In this document: positions 9,028 through 14,703 of the stretch, one piece after another | Numbering within the stretch: the stretch's first letter is position 1 | How the letters are laid out: each line of letters starts with the position of its first letter | DNA from: Chloroflexota bacterium | GTDB lineage: Bacteria > Chloroflexota > Limnocylindria > Limnocylindrales > CSP1-4 | Assembly: GCA_021814735.1 (NCBI GenBank) | Contig: JAKAHX010000002.1 | Span: 1-20,176, forward strand | Reading direction: 5' to 3' | Length of the DNA stretch: 20,176 nucleotides | Position numbers and translations under genes: made by a program | Notes under the pieces: generated by a model | What the model saw: only the letters and a program-made list of their open reading frames with translations | Told to the model about the DNA's origin: nothing | Databases searched by the model: none

Positions 9028-9393
9028 GCGCCGTCGTCCCGGCCCCCTTGGCCCCGGATCTCGAGGCCGCCCTGCGCCGGCTCAAGCTCGCCGCGGTGCG
9101 GCGGCTGGCTCCCGAGGTCCTCGGCACCGCCAAGACCCAGCGCTGGGCCCCCGAGGAGCTCCTGCGCACGCTGCTCGAGGCCGAGCTCGCCGCCAGGGAT
9201 GCCTCCAACGCCCGGGCGCGGCTGCGGGCCGCGGGGTTCCCGGTGCGCAAGACGCTGGAGGAGTTCCAGGTCGCCGAGTCCTCGATCCCGCGGGCGACCT
9301 TCGACTACCTCGCCTCGCTCGAGTGGATCCGGGCACGGGAGAACCTCGTCCTCGTGGGTCCCGCAGGCACGGGCAAGACGGTCTGTGGTGATG

Positions 9394-9497
9394 GAGCGCG
9401 GCTGACCGATACTCCGCGCTGGTCGGACATGCAGAGAGCCCCGGGGGTTCCGTTGCGACGCGCACCCTCGGGGCGCTGGAGACCAGCGTGGGGAGCC
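9394..9497 (+). ncRNA. Structured left end, candidate bridge-RNA-like region
   Basis: Three stems occur in a row at the left edge of the nested insertion. AGCGCGG pairs with CCGCGCT. GCCCCGGGGGT pairs with ACCCTCGGGGC (11 pairs with one G-U in RNA). CGCTGG pairs with CCAGCG across the 3-base loop AGA. IS110-family elements are known to encode a multi-stem bridge RNA in a non-coding end. This region has the right kind of structure but lies about 500 bp from the transposase start, further than usual. No transcript evidence is available, so this is a hypothesis. Confidence 0.35.
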
Positions 9498-9883
9498 TAT
9501 CGCGGCTCGATCACGACGTCGAGCGCTACCTGCGGACGGGAGGCGAGCGGACGCTGCCGGCGGCCTGCCCGCGCTGTCGTGCGCCTGACGCCTGCATCTG
9601 GTGGGGCCGCTACTGGCGAGCGCTGCGCACGGGGACCCGCTCGGTTCGCCTTCCGATCCGCCGGGTGCGCTGCCGCGTCTGCCACCACGCACCCGGGCTG
9701 CGGCCGGCCTTCCTCATCGCTCGGCGGCTCTACGCTCGCCCGCTGATCGCAGCCGCCCAGGCCCTGCACGCGCGCGGTCTCTCGGCCGAGGGGGTCGCGG
9801 TCGCGGTCAGCACCGAGTTCGTCATCGCGGCGAACCTCGTGCGCGCCTGGCTCACCACACCCGTGCGCGCCGAAGGACCGTGA
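9488..9883 (+). CDS. Zinc-ribbon protein, DUF6431-like, insertion-associated
   Basis: This 131-residue ORF lies inside the nested insertion. Cys pairs C27/C30 (CPRC) and C62/C65 (CRVC), separated by a basic stretch (RLPIRRVRCRVC), form a zinc-ribbon. A helical part (ALHARGLSAEGVAVAVST) resembles a helix-turn-helix. This layout matches my memory of DUF6431-type proteins that accompany insertion sequences in high-GC bacteria, where they probably bind DNA. The GTG start at 9488 has no good ribosome-binding site. It ends 110 bp before the preferred IS110 start. It could be a passenger of the IS110-type element or the remnant of a different element. Confidence 0.55.
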   Translation: MGSLSRLDHDVERYLRTGGERTLPAACPRCRAPDACIWWGRYWRALRTGTRSVRLPIRRVRCRVCHHAPGLRPAFLIARRLYARPLIAAAQALHARGLSAEGVAVAVSTEFVIAANLVRAWLTTPVRAEGP

Positions 9884-9992
9884 GCCAACAGGCGCTCGAC
9901 TGCTGCGCGCCGGCGACGGCCCGCAGACTCGTCGGTTGCCGGCCGGGCTGGACGGCGAGTCTCAACACAAGGATCGCTGGGAGCACGCAACC

Positions 9993-11387
9993 TTGACTGA
10001 GACCTGGACACCGCCAGTGACGGCCGGCCTCCTCTACGTCGGGCTCGACATCGGCCGGGCCAGCCACCTCGTGGCGGCGATCCCGGAGGCTTCCTTCCGC
10101 GGCGAGCGCTGGCAGACAGCGCCCGTGCGCCGTTTCGAGGCGAGCGCCGCAGGGTTCGCCGCCCTTGAGGCGTGGCTCGCCTCGTTCGGGGTGCCGGTGG
10201 CGGACGTCCGGGCGGGCGTCGAGCCCACCGGCGGCTACTACGGTCAGACGATCGCAGCCTGGCTGTGTGGGCACGGCTACCCCGTGGCCTGGCTGCAGAA
10301 CTGGGCCGTGCACGACCAGCGCCAGCTCCTCGTGGGCAAGCAGACGAAGACCGATGCGCTCGATGCCCGCCTCATCGCCCGACTCCTCTTCCTGCGCGAG
10401 CAGGGGCTCGCCGCCCGGGCCTTCCTCGAGTCGGCCCCAACGCCGGCGGCTGAGGCGTTGCGCCTGCTCGTGCGCAACCGCTGGAAGCTGGTGCAGCTGC
10501 GCAGCCGCCATCTCCTGCAGCTCATGGCGCTCCTCGACGTCACGTTCCCTGAGCTGCGCCTGGTGTTCCGCTCGTCGAGCGTGAGCGCCACCGCGTTGGC
10601 GGTCCTGGAGCGCTACCCCACCCCGGCGGCGCTCGCTGCGGCGCCCATCGCCGAGCTCGAGCACCTCATCGTGATCGAGGCCCACGCCCCGAAGCTCAAG
10701 CGGATCGTGCCCCGGTTGCACGAGCTCGCCGGCTCGAGCGCGGGTCTCGCCGAGGGGATCGAGGAGCTCGTGGCGGCGGAGCGCTGGTTGGTCGCCCAGC
10801 TGCGCACGACCGATGTCGAGATCGGCCGGCTCGACGCCGAGATCGAACGGGCCATGACGGCCTGGCCCGAGCGGGATCGCGCCGTGCTCGCCTCCTTCCC
10901 GGCGCTCGGCGCGACTCGTCAGGCGATCCTCCTCGCCGCGATCGGCGACGTGCGCCGCTTCCGCGACGACCGGGCCCTGCGCAAGTACTTGGGCTGGTAT
11001 GCCGAGCTCGCCCAGTCGGGCACGAGCGTCGACCGCCACCGCCTGGGCACCGTCGGCGAGCGCAACGCGCGGCGCATGATCTGGCTCTGGGCGCTCTCGC
11101 TCATCACCCCCCAGGCCCCCGAGACCCCCTTCAAGGCCTGGTATCGGGCGCTCCGGGCGCGCGGCATGCGGGGCAACGTGGCGGTCGGGCACCTCGCCAG
11201 CAAGCTCGTGTCGGTCGTCTACTTCTGCCTGCTGCGGGGCGAGCCCTACGACCCTGCGCGGCACTGGCGCGAGCTCGGGTTGCAGGCACCAGACGAGCGG
11301 CCGGACGACTTCAGTGTGGCTGTGGGGACGCGACCCCTTGGGCAAGACGTGGCGCCGGCCGCTCCAGCGGAGCAACCGGACGCCTGA
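9993..11387 (+). CDS. IS110-family transposase (DEDD recombinase)
   Basis: This is a site-specific recombinase of the IS110 family, about 464 residues from TTG 9993 (GGGAG upstream). The same frame extends to TTG 9936, and a later GTG lies at 10017. The N-terminal RuvC-like domain has D19 in YVGLDIGRASH, E77 in RAGVEPTGGYYG and D121/D124 in QTKTDALDARLIARLL. A long helical linker follows. The C-terminal Tnp20 domain has FPALGATRQAILLAAIGDV and the conserved SG motif (AQSGTSVDRHR, S342/S345), which contains the candidate catalytic serine. The length is slightly above typical and the frame is intact, so it could be active. Family knowledge says the RuvC and Tnp domains act together with a bridge RNA encoded in the element. 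Confidence 0.93.
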   Translation: MTETWTPPVTAGLLYVGLDIGRASHLVAAIPEASFRGERWQTAPVRRFEASAAGFAALEAWLASFGVPVADVRAGVEPTGGYYGQTIAAWLCGHGYPVAWLQNWAVHDQRQLLVGKQTKTDALDARLIARLLFLREQGLAARAFLESAPTPAAEALRLLVRNRWKLVQLRSRHLLQLMALLDVTFPELRLVFRSSSVSATALAVLERYPTPAALAAAPIAELEHLIVIEAHAPKLKRIVPRLHELAGSSAGLAEGIEELVAAERWLVAQLRTTDVEIGRLDAEIERAMTAWPERDRAVLASFPALGATRQAILLAAIGDVRRFRDDRALRKYLGWYAELAQSGTSVDRHRLGTVGERNARRMIWLWALSLITPQAPETPFKAWYRALRARGMRGNVAVGHLASKLVSVVYFCLLRGEPYDPARHWRELGLQAPDERPDDFSVAVGTRPLGQDVAPAAPAEQPDA

Positions 11388-11540
11388 AAGTGGGATTGGG
11401 GCGCGCCCCCGCCCGGCCAGGCATCCGATGGCTTCCCGATCCATCGGTCCGCGAGATGGCTCACAGACCGTTGGGGCGGCCCACCGACCCCTGACTGAGA
11501 CGCGGCAGACGAGCGGACCTCCTGACAACGACTTCTGAGA
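11388..11540 (+). other. Non-coding right end of the nested insertion
   Basis: It contains a perfect 12-bp palindrome GGGGCGCGCCCC and a hairpin CCGATGG - 9-base loop - CCATCGG. This is the other place where an IS110-family (IS1111-type) guide RNA could be encoded. No protein is supported; an overlapping frame from 11314 to 11538 looks like a shadow. Confidence 0.4.
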
Positions 11541-11975
11541 GCCACATCCTGATCGCCGTGGGTCATGCCGGGGTGGAGGCGGGCTTCCGGGTGCGCTACT
11601 TTGCCGCCGCCTCGCTCGTGGAGGCGCTCTACCGCGGTCTCGCCGACAACAGCGTGGGCCGGCTCATCGAGGGTCTCCTGCGGGCCGACCTGGTGATCGT
11701 CGACGACCTGGGCTTCGCGCCCTTGGATGACACAGGTGCGCAACTCCTCTTCCGCTTCGTGGCCGCGGCCTACGAACGACGGAGCCTGGGCGTCGCCAGC
11801 CACTGGCCGTTCGAGAGCTGGGGCCGCTTCCTCCCCGAGCACACCACCGCCGTCGCCCTCCTCGATCGCCTCCTGCACCACGCCGTCACGGTCGTGACGT
11901 CGGGTGACTCCTACCGAATGAAGGAGGCGCGAACGAGAGGAGGTGGGCCTACGCCGAGGGCCTGAGACGTCCTCC

Positions 11976-12028
11976 GGGGTGGGGACTTTTCATGGCCACA
12001 GGTGGGGACTTTGAGATGGCCATTGACA
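11976..12028 (-). repeat. IS21 right terminal repeats (two copies)
   Basis: Read on the minus strand, the outer copy is TGTCAATGGCCATCTC followed by AAAGTCCCCAC. The inner copy is TGTGGCCATG followed by AAAAGTCCCCACC. They are the inverse of the left-end repeats and mark the right border of the IS21 element at 12028. Confidence 0.88.
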
Positions 12029-12212
12029 CGCGGGCACGTTCTACCCATTCACGTTCTACATCTATCAACATACGGACGGGAGCATCTCGGGCGAAGTCTT
12101 CAATTCTGACTGGGGGTCTATCACCTACAATGGAGTGAAGATCGTCTCCTGGTGATGGCCACGGGGCGCGACGTAAGCGAGTAGACGCTCCGGCTCTGTA
12201 CTACGCGTCGCT

Positions 12213-12242
12213 GGGCTCGGGACCGCCGCTCGTCCCGAGCCC
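12213..12242 (+). terminator. Strong hairpin between the split exported gene and lepB
   Basis: GGGCTCGGGAC at 12213-12223 pairs perfectly with GTCCCGAGCCC at 12232-12242, an 11-bp stem with an 8-base loop, 58 bases after the stop of the interrupted gene. There is no T-run. It probably insulates lepB from upstream transcription. Confidence 0.65.
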
Positions 12243-12310
12243 ACCTTCTGGTCCGCGCCTCCGCGAGTGAACACAAGCTCAAGTGCGAAGCGCCGAATCC
12301 CTTGACCCCC

Positions 12311-12316
12311 TATACT
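12311..12316 (+). promoter_or_regulatory. Possible -10 element of the lepB promoter
   Basis: TATACT lies 32 bases before the proposed lepB start in an otherwise GC-rich stretch. No good -35 hexamer stands 17 bases upstream; TTGACC at 12302 is too close. This is a weak call from composition only. Confidence 0.3.
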
Positions 12317-12347
12317 CCCGCCTTGTGATCCGAGACGTACGCCCCGC

Positions 12348-12965
12348 GTGACCCAGCGCGCGCGCGGCTGCCTCCTGGAGGCGGTCGAGACACTCGTCCT
12401 TACCCTCATCATCTTCCTGGTCATCCAGACCTTCATCGCGCAGCCGTACCAGGTCGAGCAGATGAGCATGGAGAACACCCTGTTGCCGCACCAGTACGTG
12501 CTGGTGGACAAGCTCACCCCGCGGTTCGACCCGTACAAGCGGGGCGACATCGTGGTCTTCATGCCGCCCGGCGCGACGCCCGGTTCGACCCCCTACATCA
12601 AGCGCGTGATCGGCCTGCCGGGCGAGACCGTGGACCTGCGCAACGGCCACGTGTCGATCAACGGGCAGGAGATCAGCGAGCCGTACGTGTTCCCGGGACA
12701 GACCACGGAACCCCTCGGGGGCCAGGACCACTGGGTGGTGCCCGCGAACTCGCTCTTCGTGATGGGCGACCACCGCGAGGAATCCAGCGATTCCCGGGTG
12801 TTCGGGCCGGTGCCGATCGCGAACGTCATCGGCCGGGCCTGGCTGCGCTACTGGCCCCTCAACACCTTCGAGATCCTGGCCACGCCGACGTATCCCGACC
12901 TCAGCCCGCTGGTCCTCCCGTCGGTGCCTCCCTCGGGATCGGCGGATTTCGCCCGCGCGGCCTGA
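12348..12965 (+). CDS. lepB: Signal peptidase I (leader peptidase)
   Basis: This is a membrane-anchored serine protease that removes Sec/Tat signal peptides on the outer face of the membrane; 205 residues. One N-terminal membrane helix lies at about 10-31 (AVETLVLTLIIFLVIQTFIA). Box B holds the nucleophile S40 in VEQMSMENTLLPHQYVLVDK, where Asn replaces the usual Pro after the SM-x pair. Box D holds the general base K85 in YIKRVIGLPGETV, and box E is GDHREESSDSR at 140-150. The length fits the short single-anchor type of Gram-positive-like and Chloroflexi proteins. GTG 12348 is the likely start but has only a poor ribosome-binding site. Its natural clients would include the exported proteins encoded earlier in the window. 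Confidence 0.94.
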   Translation: MTQRARGCLLEAVETLVLTLIIFLVIQTFIAQPYQVEQMSMENTLLPHQYVLVDKLTPRFDPYKRGDIVVFMPPGATPGSTPYIKRVIGLPGETVDLRNGHVSINGQEISEPYVFPGQTTEPLGGQDHWVVPANSLFVMGDHREESSDSRVFGPVPIANVIGRAWLRYWPLNTFEILATPTYPDLSPLVLPSVPPSGSADFARAA

Positions 12966-13052
12966 CCGGGAACCCGGGCGTGGAACCCGCCCTGGCCCAC
13001 TGACACTACAATGGCCGCGTGCGAATGATCAATGCATGACAGCGGGTGCGCA

Positions 13053-13091
13053 GTTGCCCGACTGTCCGTGCCCGCGCAAAGGACGGGCAAC
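13053..13091 (+). promoter_or_regulatory. Leader hairpin upstream of the small membrane peptide
   Basis: GTTGCCC (13053-13059) pairs with GGGCAAC (13085-13091), and GTCC (13064-13067) pairs with GGAC (13081-13084), leaving a one-sided 4-base bulge and a 13-base loop. It lies about 20 bases before the small ORF start and could be a 5' regulatory structure or a terminator. There is no match to a riboswitch I know. Confidence 0.35.
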
Positions 13092-13111
13092 GCTCGCACG
13101 GGAGGGTCGCA

Positions 13112-13225
13112 TTGGTGCGTCGGCTTCGTGAGCGATCGATCGAGGTCTCCGTCGCGCTCGTCGTCGTTGCGCTGATCGCGCTCGCGTGGCTGCTGCTCAC
13201 AGCATCTGTTGCGCATGGCGCCTGA
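13112..13225 (+). CDS. Small single-pass membrane peptide
   Basis: A 37-codon ORF from TTG 13112, or 36 residues from GTG 13115. GGAGGG lies about six bases before the TTG, an excellent ribosome-binding site. The product has a basic N-terminus with an acidic residue (RRLRERSIEV) and then one hydrophobic helix (SVALVVVALIALAWLLL) ending in TASVAHGA. A positively charged start followed by one helix predicts N-in topology; an uncleaved anchor or a short signal peptide is also possible. The family was not recognised. The codon pattern and ribosome-binding site make it more credible than chance. Confidence 0.5.
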   Translation: MVRRLRERSIEVSVALVVVALIALAWLLLTASVAHGA

Positions 13226-13229
13226 CGCT

Positions 13230-13361
13230 ATGCAGGGGCCCGGCGGCTCCAAGCACATCATGCCGCTGGGCTCCGATGTCCGCGTCGTGGTCAACCGGGC
13301 CGAGGCAAGCGGTGGCAGAGTTCGTGGCCCGTCCGTCTCGGGACTGCGGCGCGGCTGGTAG
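13230..13361 (+). pseudogene. Short ORF, perhaps a truncated cupin-like N-terminus
   Basis: ATG 13230 opens 43 codons ending at TAG 13359-13361, with no ribosome-binding site. The first 30 residues (HIMPLGSDVRVVVNRAEASG) have a weak resemblance to the opening of small cupin proteins. The rest looks out of frame or replaced, as if a break fell near 13310. It lies just before the recombinase remnant, so a deletion may have joined the two. This call is tentative. Confidence 0.22.
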
Positions 13362-13411
13362 CTCAAACACGTCCGGAAAGCCGCTCTTCGCGGGCTTCGC
13401 CGCGCCCCCGC

Positions 13412-13963
13412 TTGGTCTACGCCGACACGGGACTGGTGGGTGCCGCGCTGGAGGACGCCGCGACAGCCGGGAGAGTCGCGCAGGCCGAGGCTGAGCAGGC
13501 GCGCGAGGGCCTCACGCGCGAAGCATCTGAACTTCGCCGCAAGCTCGGGCGCTACTTCGCTGCGCTCGAGACGGGCGAGCTCGACGCACCGCTCGTGCAG
13601 TCGCGCCTGGCCGAGCTACAGGCCCAGCTGGCGGCCATCGAGGCGCGTCTCGCCGACACCTCACACCGGCACCCGGCTGCAGACAGTCCTTCCGGGCCGG
13701 TCGAGGCAGCCATCGTCTCCTGGGCCCTCAGTCAGGCCCTCGGCGAGGTCCTGCACCAGGGGCAGCGGGCCTGCACCAAGGCGCTGCTGTTGCGCCTGCT
13801 GATCGGCGAGATCCGTGTCGTGTCACCGGATGACATCCGGCCGACCTACCGGGTGCCGCCCGCGGTTCGCATACCGGAACAGATGGTAGACCAGACCCGC
13901 GCTGATGAGGAGGAGACACAGCCCCCATGGACGCCCCGATCTCAAGCGGGCAGAATGGCATGC
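13412..13963 (+). pseudogene. C-terminal remnant of a large serine recombinase
   Basis: Only the tail of a serine integrase/recombinase remains. Residues about 25-85 form the coiled-coil insertion typical of these proteins (AREGLTREASELRRKLGRYF, then FAALETGELDAPLVQSRLAEL). Residues 120-150 carry the conserved tail motif ACTKALLLRLLIGEIRVVSP followed by DDIRPTYRVP. The resolvase catalytic domain, the recombinase domain and the zinc-ribbon core are all missing upstream. Downstream, the frame runs on through the CRISPR repeats to a stop near 14494, so the natural C-terminus is lost too. The end given is where the family resemblance fades. It is evidence of a former integrative element. Confidence 0.75.
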
Positions 13964-14151
13964 TCGTTCTCGTCAGCACCGGAGTCGTCCGTTGAGTTGG
14001 GGACGGAGCGCGTTGGCCGGGGGGCCGCCATCCGGTCAGCCTGCTTGTTGTTCTCGCCTGCTACAGGAGGGCATACCACCCGAGCGGGTCCGAGCCTTTG
14101 TCTGACGGCGGCTCCAGTCCCTTCCACCCGACGAGTTGTAGCCGACTGGTG

Positions 14152-14365
14152 GTCGTCCCCACGCGCGTGGGGGTGGACCGGTGTCCGTGCCGAAGGTCAC
14201 GCTGCCATCGTCGTCGTCCCCACGCGCGTGGGGGTGGACCGGTCGGCCGCGACTGGATCACCACCCGGGACGAGTCGTCCCCACGCGCGTGGGGGGTGGA
14301 CCGGACACCAACGGCCAGTACGTCTGGGCTCCGTCCGTCGTCCCGACGCGCGGGGCGCTGGACTG
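14152..14365 (+). CRISPR. Orphan type I-E-like CRISPR mini-array, 4 repeats / 3 spacers
   Basis: Repeats lie at 14152-14180, 14213-14241, 14274-14303 and 14337-14365, with spacers of 32, 32 and 33 nt. The consensus 29-mer begins GTCGTCCCCACGCGCG and ends GGGGTGGACCG, with an internal palindrome CCCCACGCGCGTGGGG, as in type I-E repeats. Repeats 1 and 2 are identical, repeat 3 has one extra G, and repeat 4 is degenerate. A degenerate last repeat and the 3' GTGGACCG handle both suggest transcription on the plus strand with the leader to the left. No cas gene is in the window. Reading through it produces the well-known spurious peptides (PRAWG, PTRVG). Confidence 0.9.
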
Positions 14366-14378
14366 CCTGCAGCACCGG

Positions 14379-14504
14379 CTATGCCGCGGCAGCGAGTTGA
14401 CGGTCCGCGTCCTTGGCGGCGCCGTCCTCGTCGATCGCCTCGCACAGCGCGATCAGCAGGGCCACCAGTTCGGCAGTGGCCTGGTCCTCGGTGAGCTCGT
14501 CCAT
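14379..14504 (-). CDS. Small acidic hypothetical protein
   Basis: A 41-residue ORF from ATG 14504, with GAGG nine bases upstream. The product (MDELTEDQATAELVALLIAL then CEAIDEDGAAKDADRQ) is acidic and looks like an amphipathic helical hairpin. It ends 14 bases from the last CRISPR repeat. It has no recognised family. It could be a real small protein, a fragment, or chance. Small size and acidity are shared by many unrelated proteins, so no role is proposed. Confidence 0.3.
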   Translation of the reverse strand: MDELTEDQATAELVALLIALCEAIDEDGAAKDADRQLAAAA

Positions 14505-14703
14505 CGGTCGGGAGCCTCAGTGTCGCCCGCGCTCTTCGGGGGCTGACGGAAGCTCGTCGAGAACGAGTTACGGTCAAGACGAAGAGCCAGAAATGCGGTG
14601 CGAGCAGGCACCGGCCTCTTCTGCGAACTGAACGTACGTCGACTACTCGGGTCGGCTCCAGCGGGCCCAGATCGACAACCAGCCGGACTAGGGCAGGGGA
14701 CCG

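Larger units (their letters stand above)
9381..11540 (+). mobile_element. Nested insertion carrying an IS110-family transposase
   Basis: DNA inserted between the two istB halves; the edges are inferred from where IstB homology stops and resumes, so they are good to a few bases. It holds structured non-coding DNA (9381-9487), a zinc-ribbon ORF (9488-9883), an IS110-type DEDD transposase (9993-11387) and a non-coding right end (11388-11540). There are no obvious terminal inverted repeats and no clear target duplication, as expected for IS110-family elements. The zinc-ribbon ORF is not a standard IS110 part, so this could be two successive insertions rather than one. Confidence 0.8.
9024..11965 (+). 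pseudogene. istB: IS21 helper ATPase IstB, split at Walker A by a nested insertion
   Basis: The 5' part (9024 to about 9380) encodes the N-terminal helical region and ends inside Walker A, LVLVGPAGTGKT. The 3' part (from about 11540, ending at TGA 11963-11965) resumes SHILIAVGHAGVEAGFRVRY, with Walker B LVIVDDLGF and the IstB C-terminal signatures SHWPFESWG and LLDRLLHHA. The two halves fit together as one AAA+ protein of the usual length of about 260 residues. About 2.16 kb of other DNA lies between them. Neither half can work alone: the first lacks Walker B and the second lacks the P-loop. Confidence 0.92.
7434..12028 (+). mobile_element. IS21-family insertion sequence, itself interrupted
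   Basis: The element spans 4,595 bp including a nested insertion of about 2.16 kb; without it, about 2.4 kb remains, the normal IS21 size. It carries istA and a split istB. Both ends begin 5'-TGTC and carry a conserved TGGCCAT then AAAGTCCCCAC; a second, shorter copy lies just inside each end, as expected for the multiple terminal repeats of IS21. The imperfect 6-bp flanking duplication is CGCGTG / CGCGGG. By family knowledge, IstA is the DDE transposase and IstB the AAA+ helper ATPase. With istB broken, this copy should be unable to move without help. Confidence 0.9.
7078..12155 (+). pseudogene. Exported protein gene split by an IS21 insertion
   Basis: The left part (7078 to about 7433) has AGAGGTG upstream of ATG, a signal peptide (MKARFVPIAAAFLLAFSVSA, cleavage near SVEA, about residue 27) and a secreted domain rich in Tyr, Ser and Cys (C45, C52, C87, C96). 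The frame then runs into the IS end and stops at 7494. The right part (12029-12155) continues GTFYPFTFYIYQHTDGSISG and ends at TGA 12153-12155. CGCGTG (7428-7433) and CGCGGG (12029-12034) flank the element as an imperfect duplication. Joining them keeps the frame (SGYA then GTFY) and gives a 158-residue protein. The family was not recognised. It is probably inactive unless the truncated form, with about 20 IS-encoded residues, is still exported. Confidence 0.85.

Noticed and set aside
9852..11528. A 558-codon minus-strand open frame opposite the IS110 transposase
   Set aside because: It is the antisense shadow of a GC-rich gene; the product is Arg/Glu/Gly/His-rich with no motif, while the plus strand has a complete DEDD transposase.
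12302..12316. TTGACC plus TATACT as a complete lepB promoter
   Set aside because: Only three bases separate the hexamers, far from the 16-18 needed; only the -10-like part was kept as a weak call.
14061..14125. Possible antisense tRNA or attachment site suggested by the GWKGLEPP translation
   Set aside because: The T-arm consensus and acceptor stem of a tRNA could not be found on either strand.
14061..14375. Minus-strand 104-residue protein with PHARGD, PRAWG and PTRVG repeats
   Set aside because: This is the well-known spurious translation of a type I-E-like CRISPR array.
13964..14494. C-terminal continuation of the serine-recombinase frame
   Set aside because: It is translation of spacer and repeat DNA; family resemblance stops near 13960.
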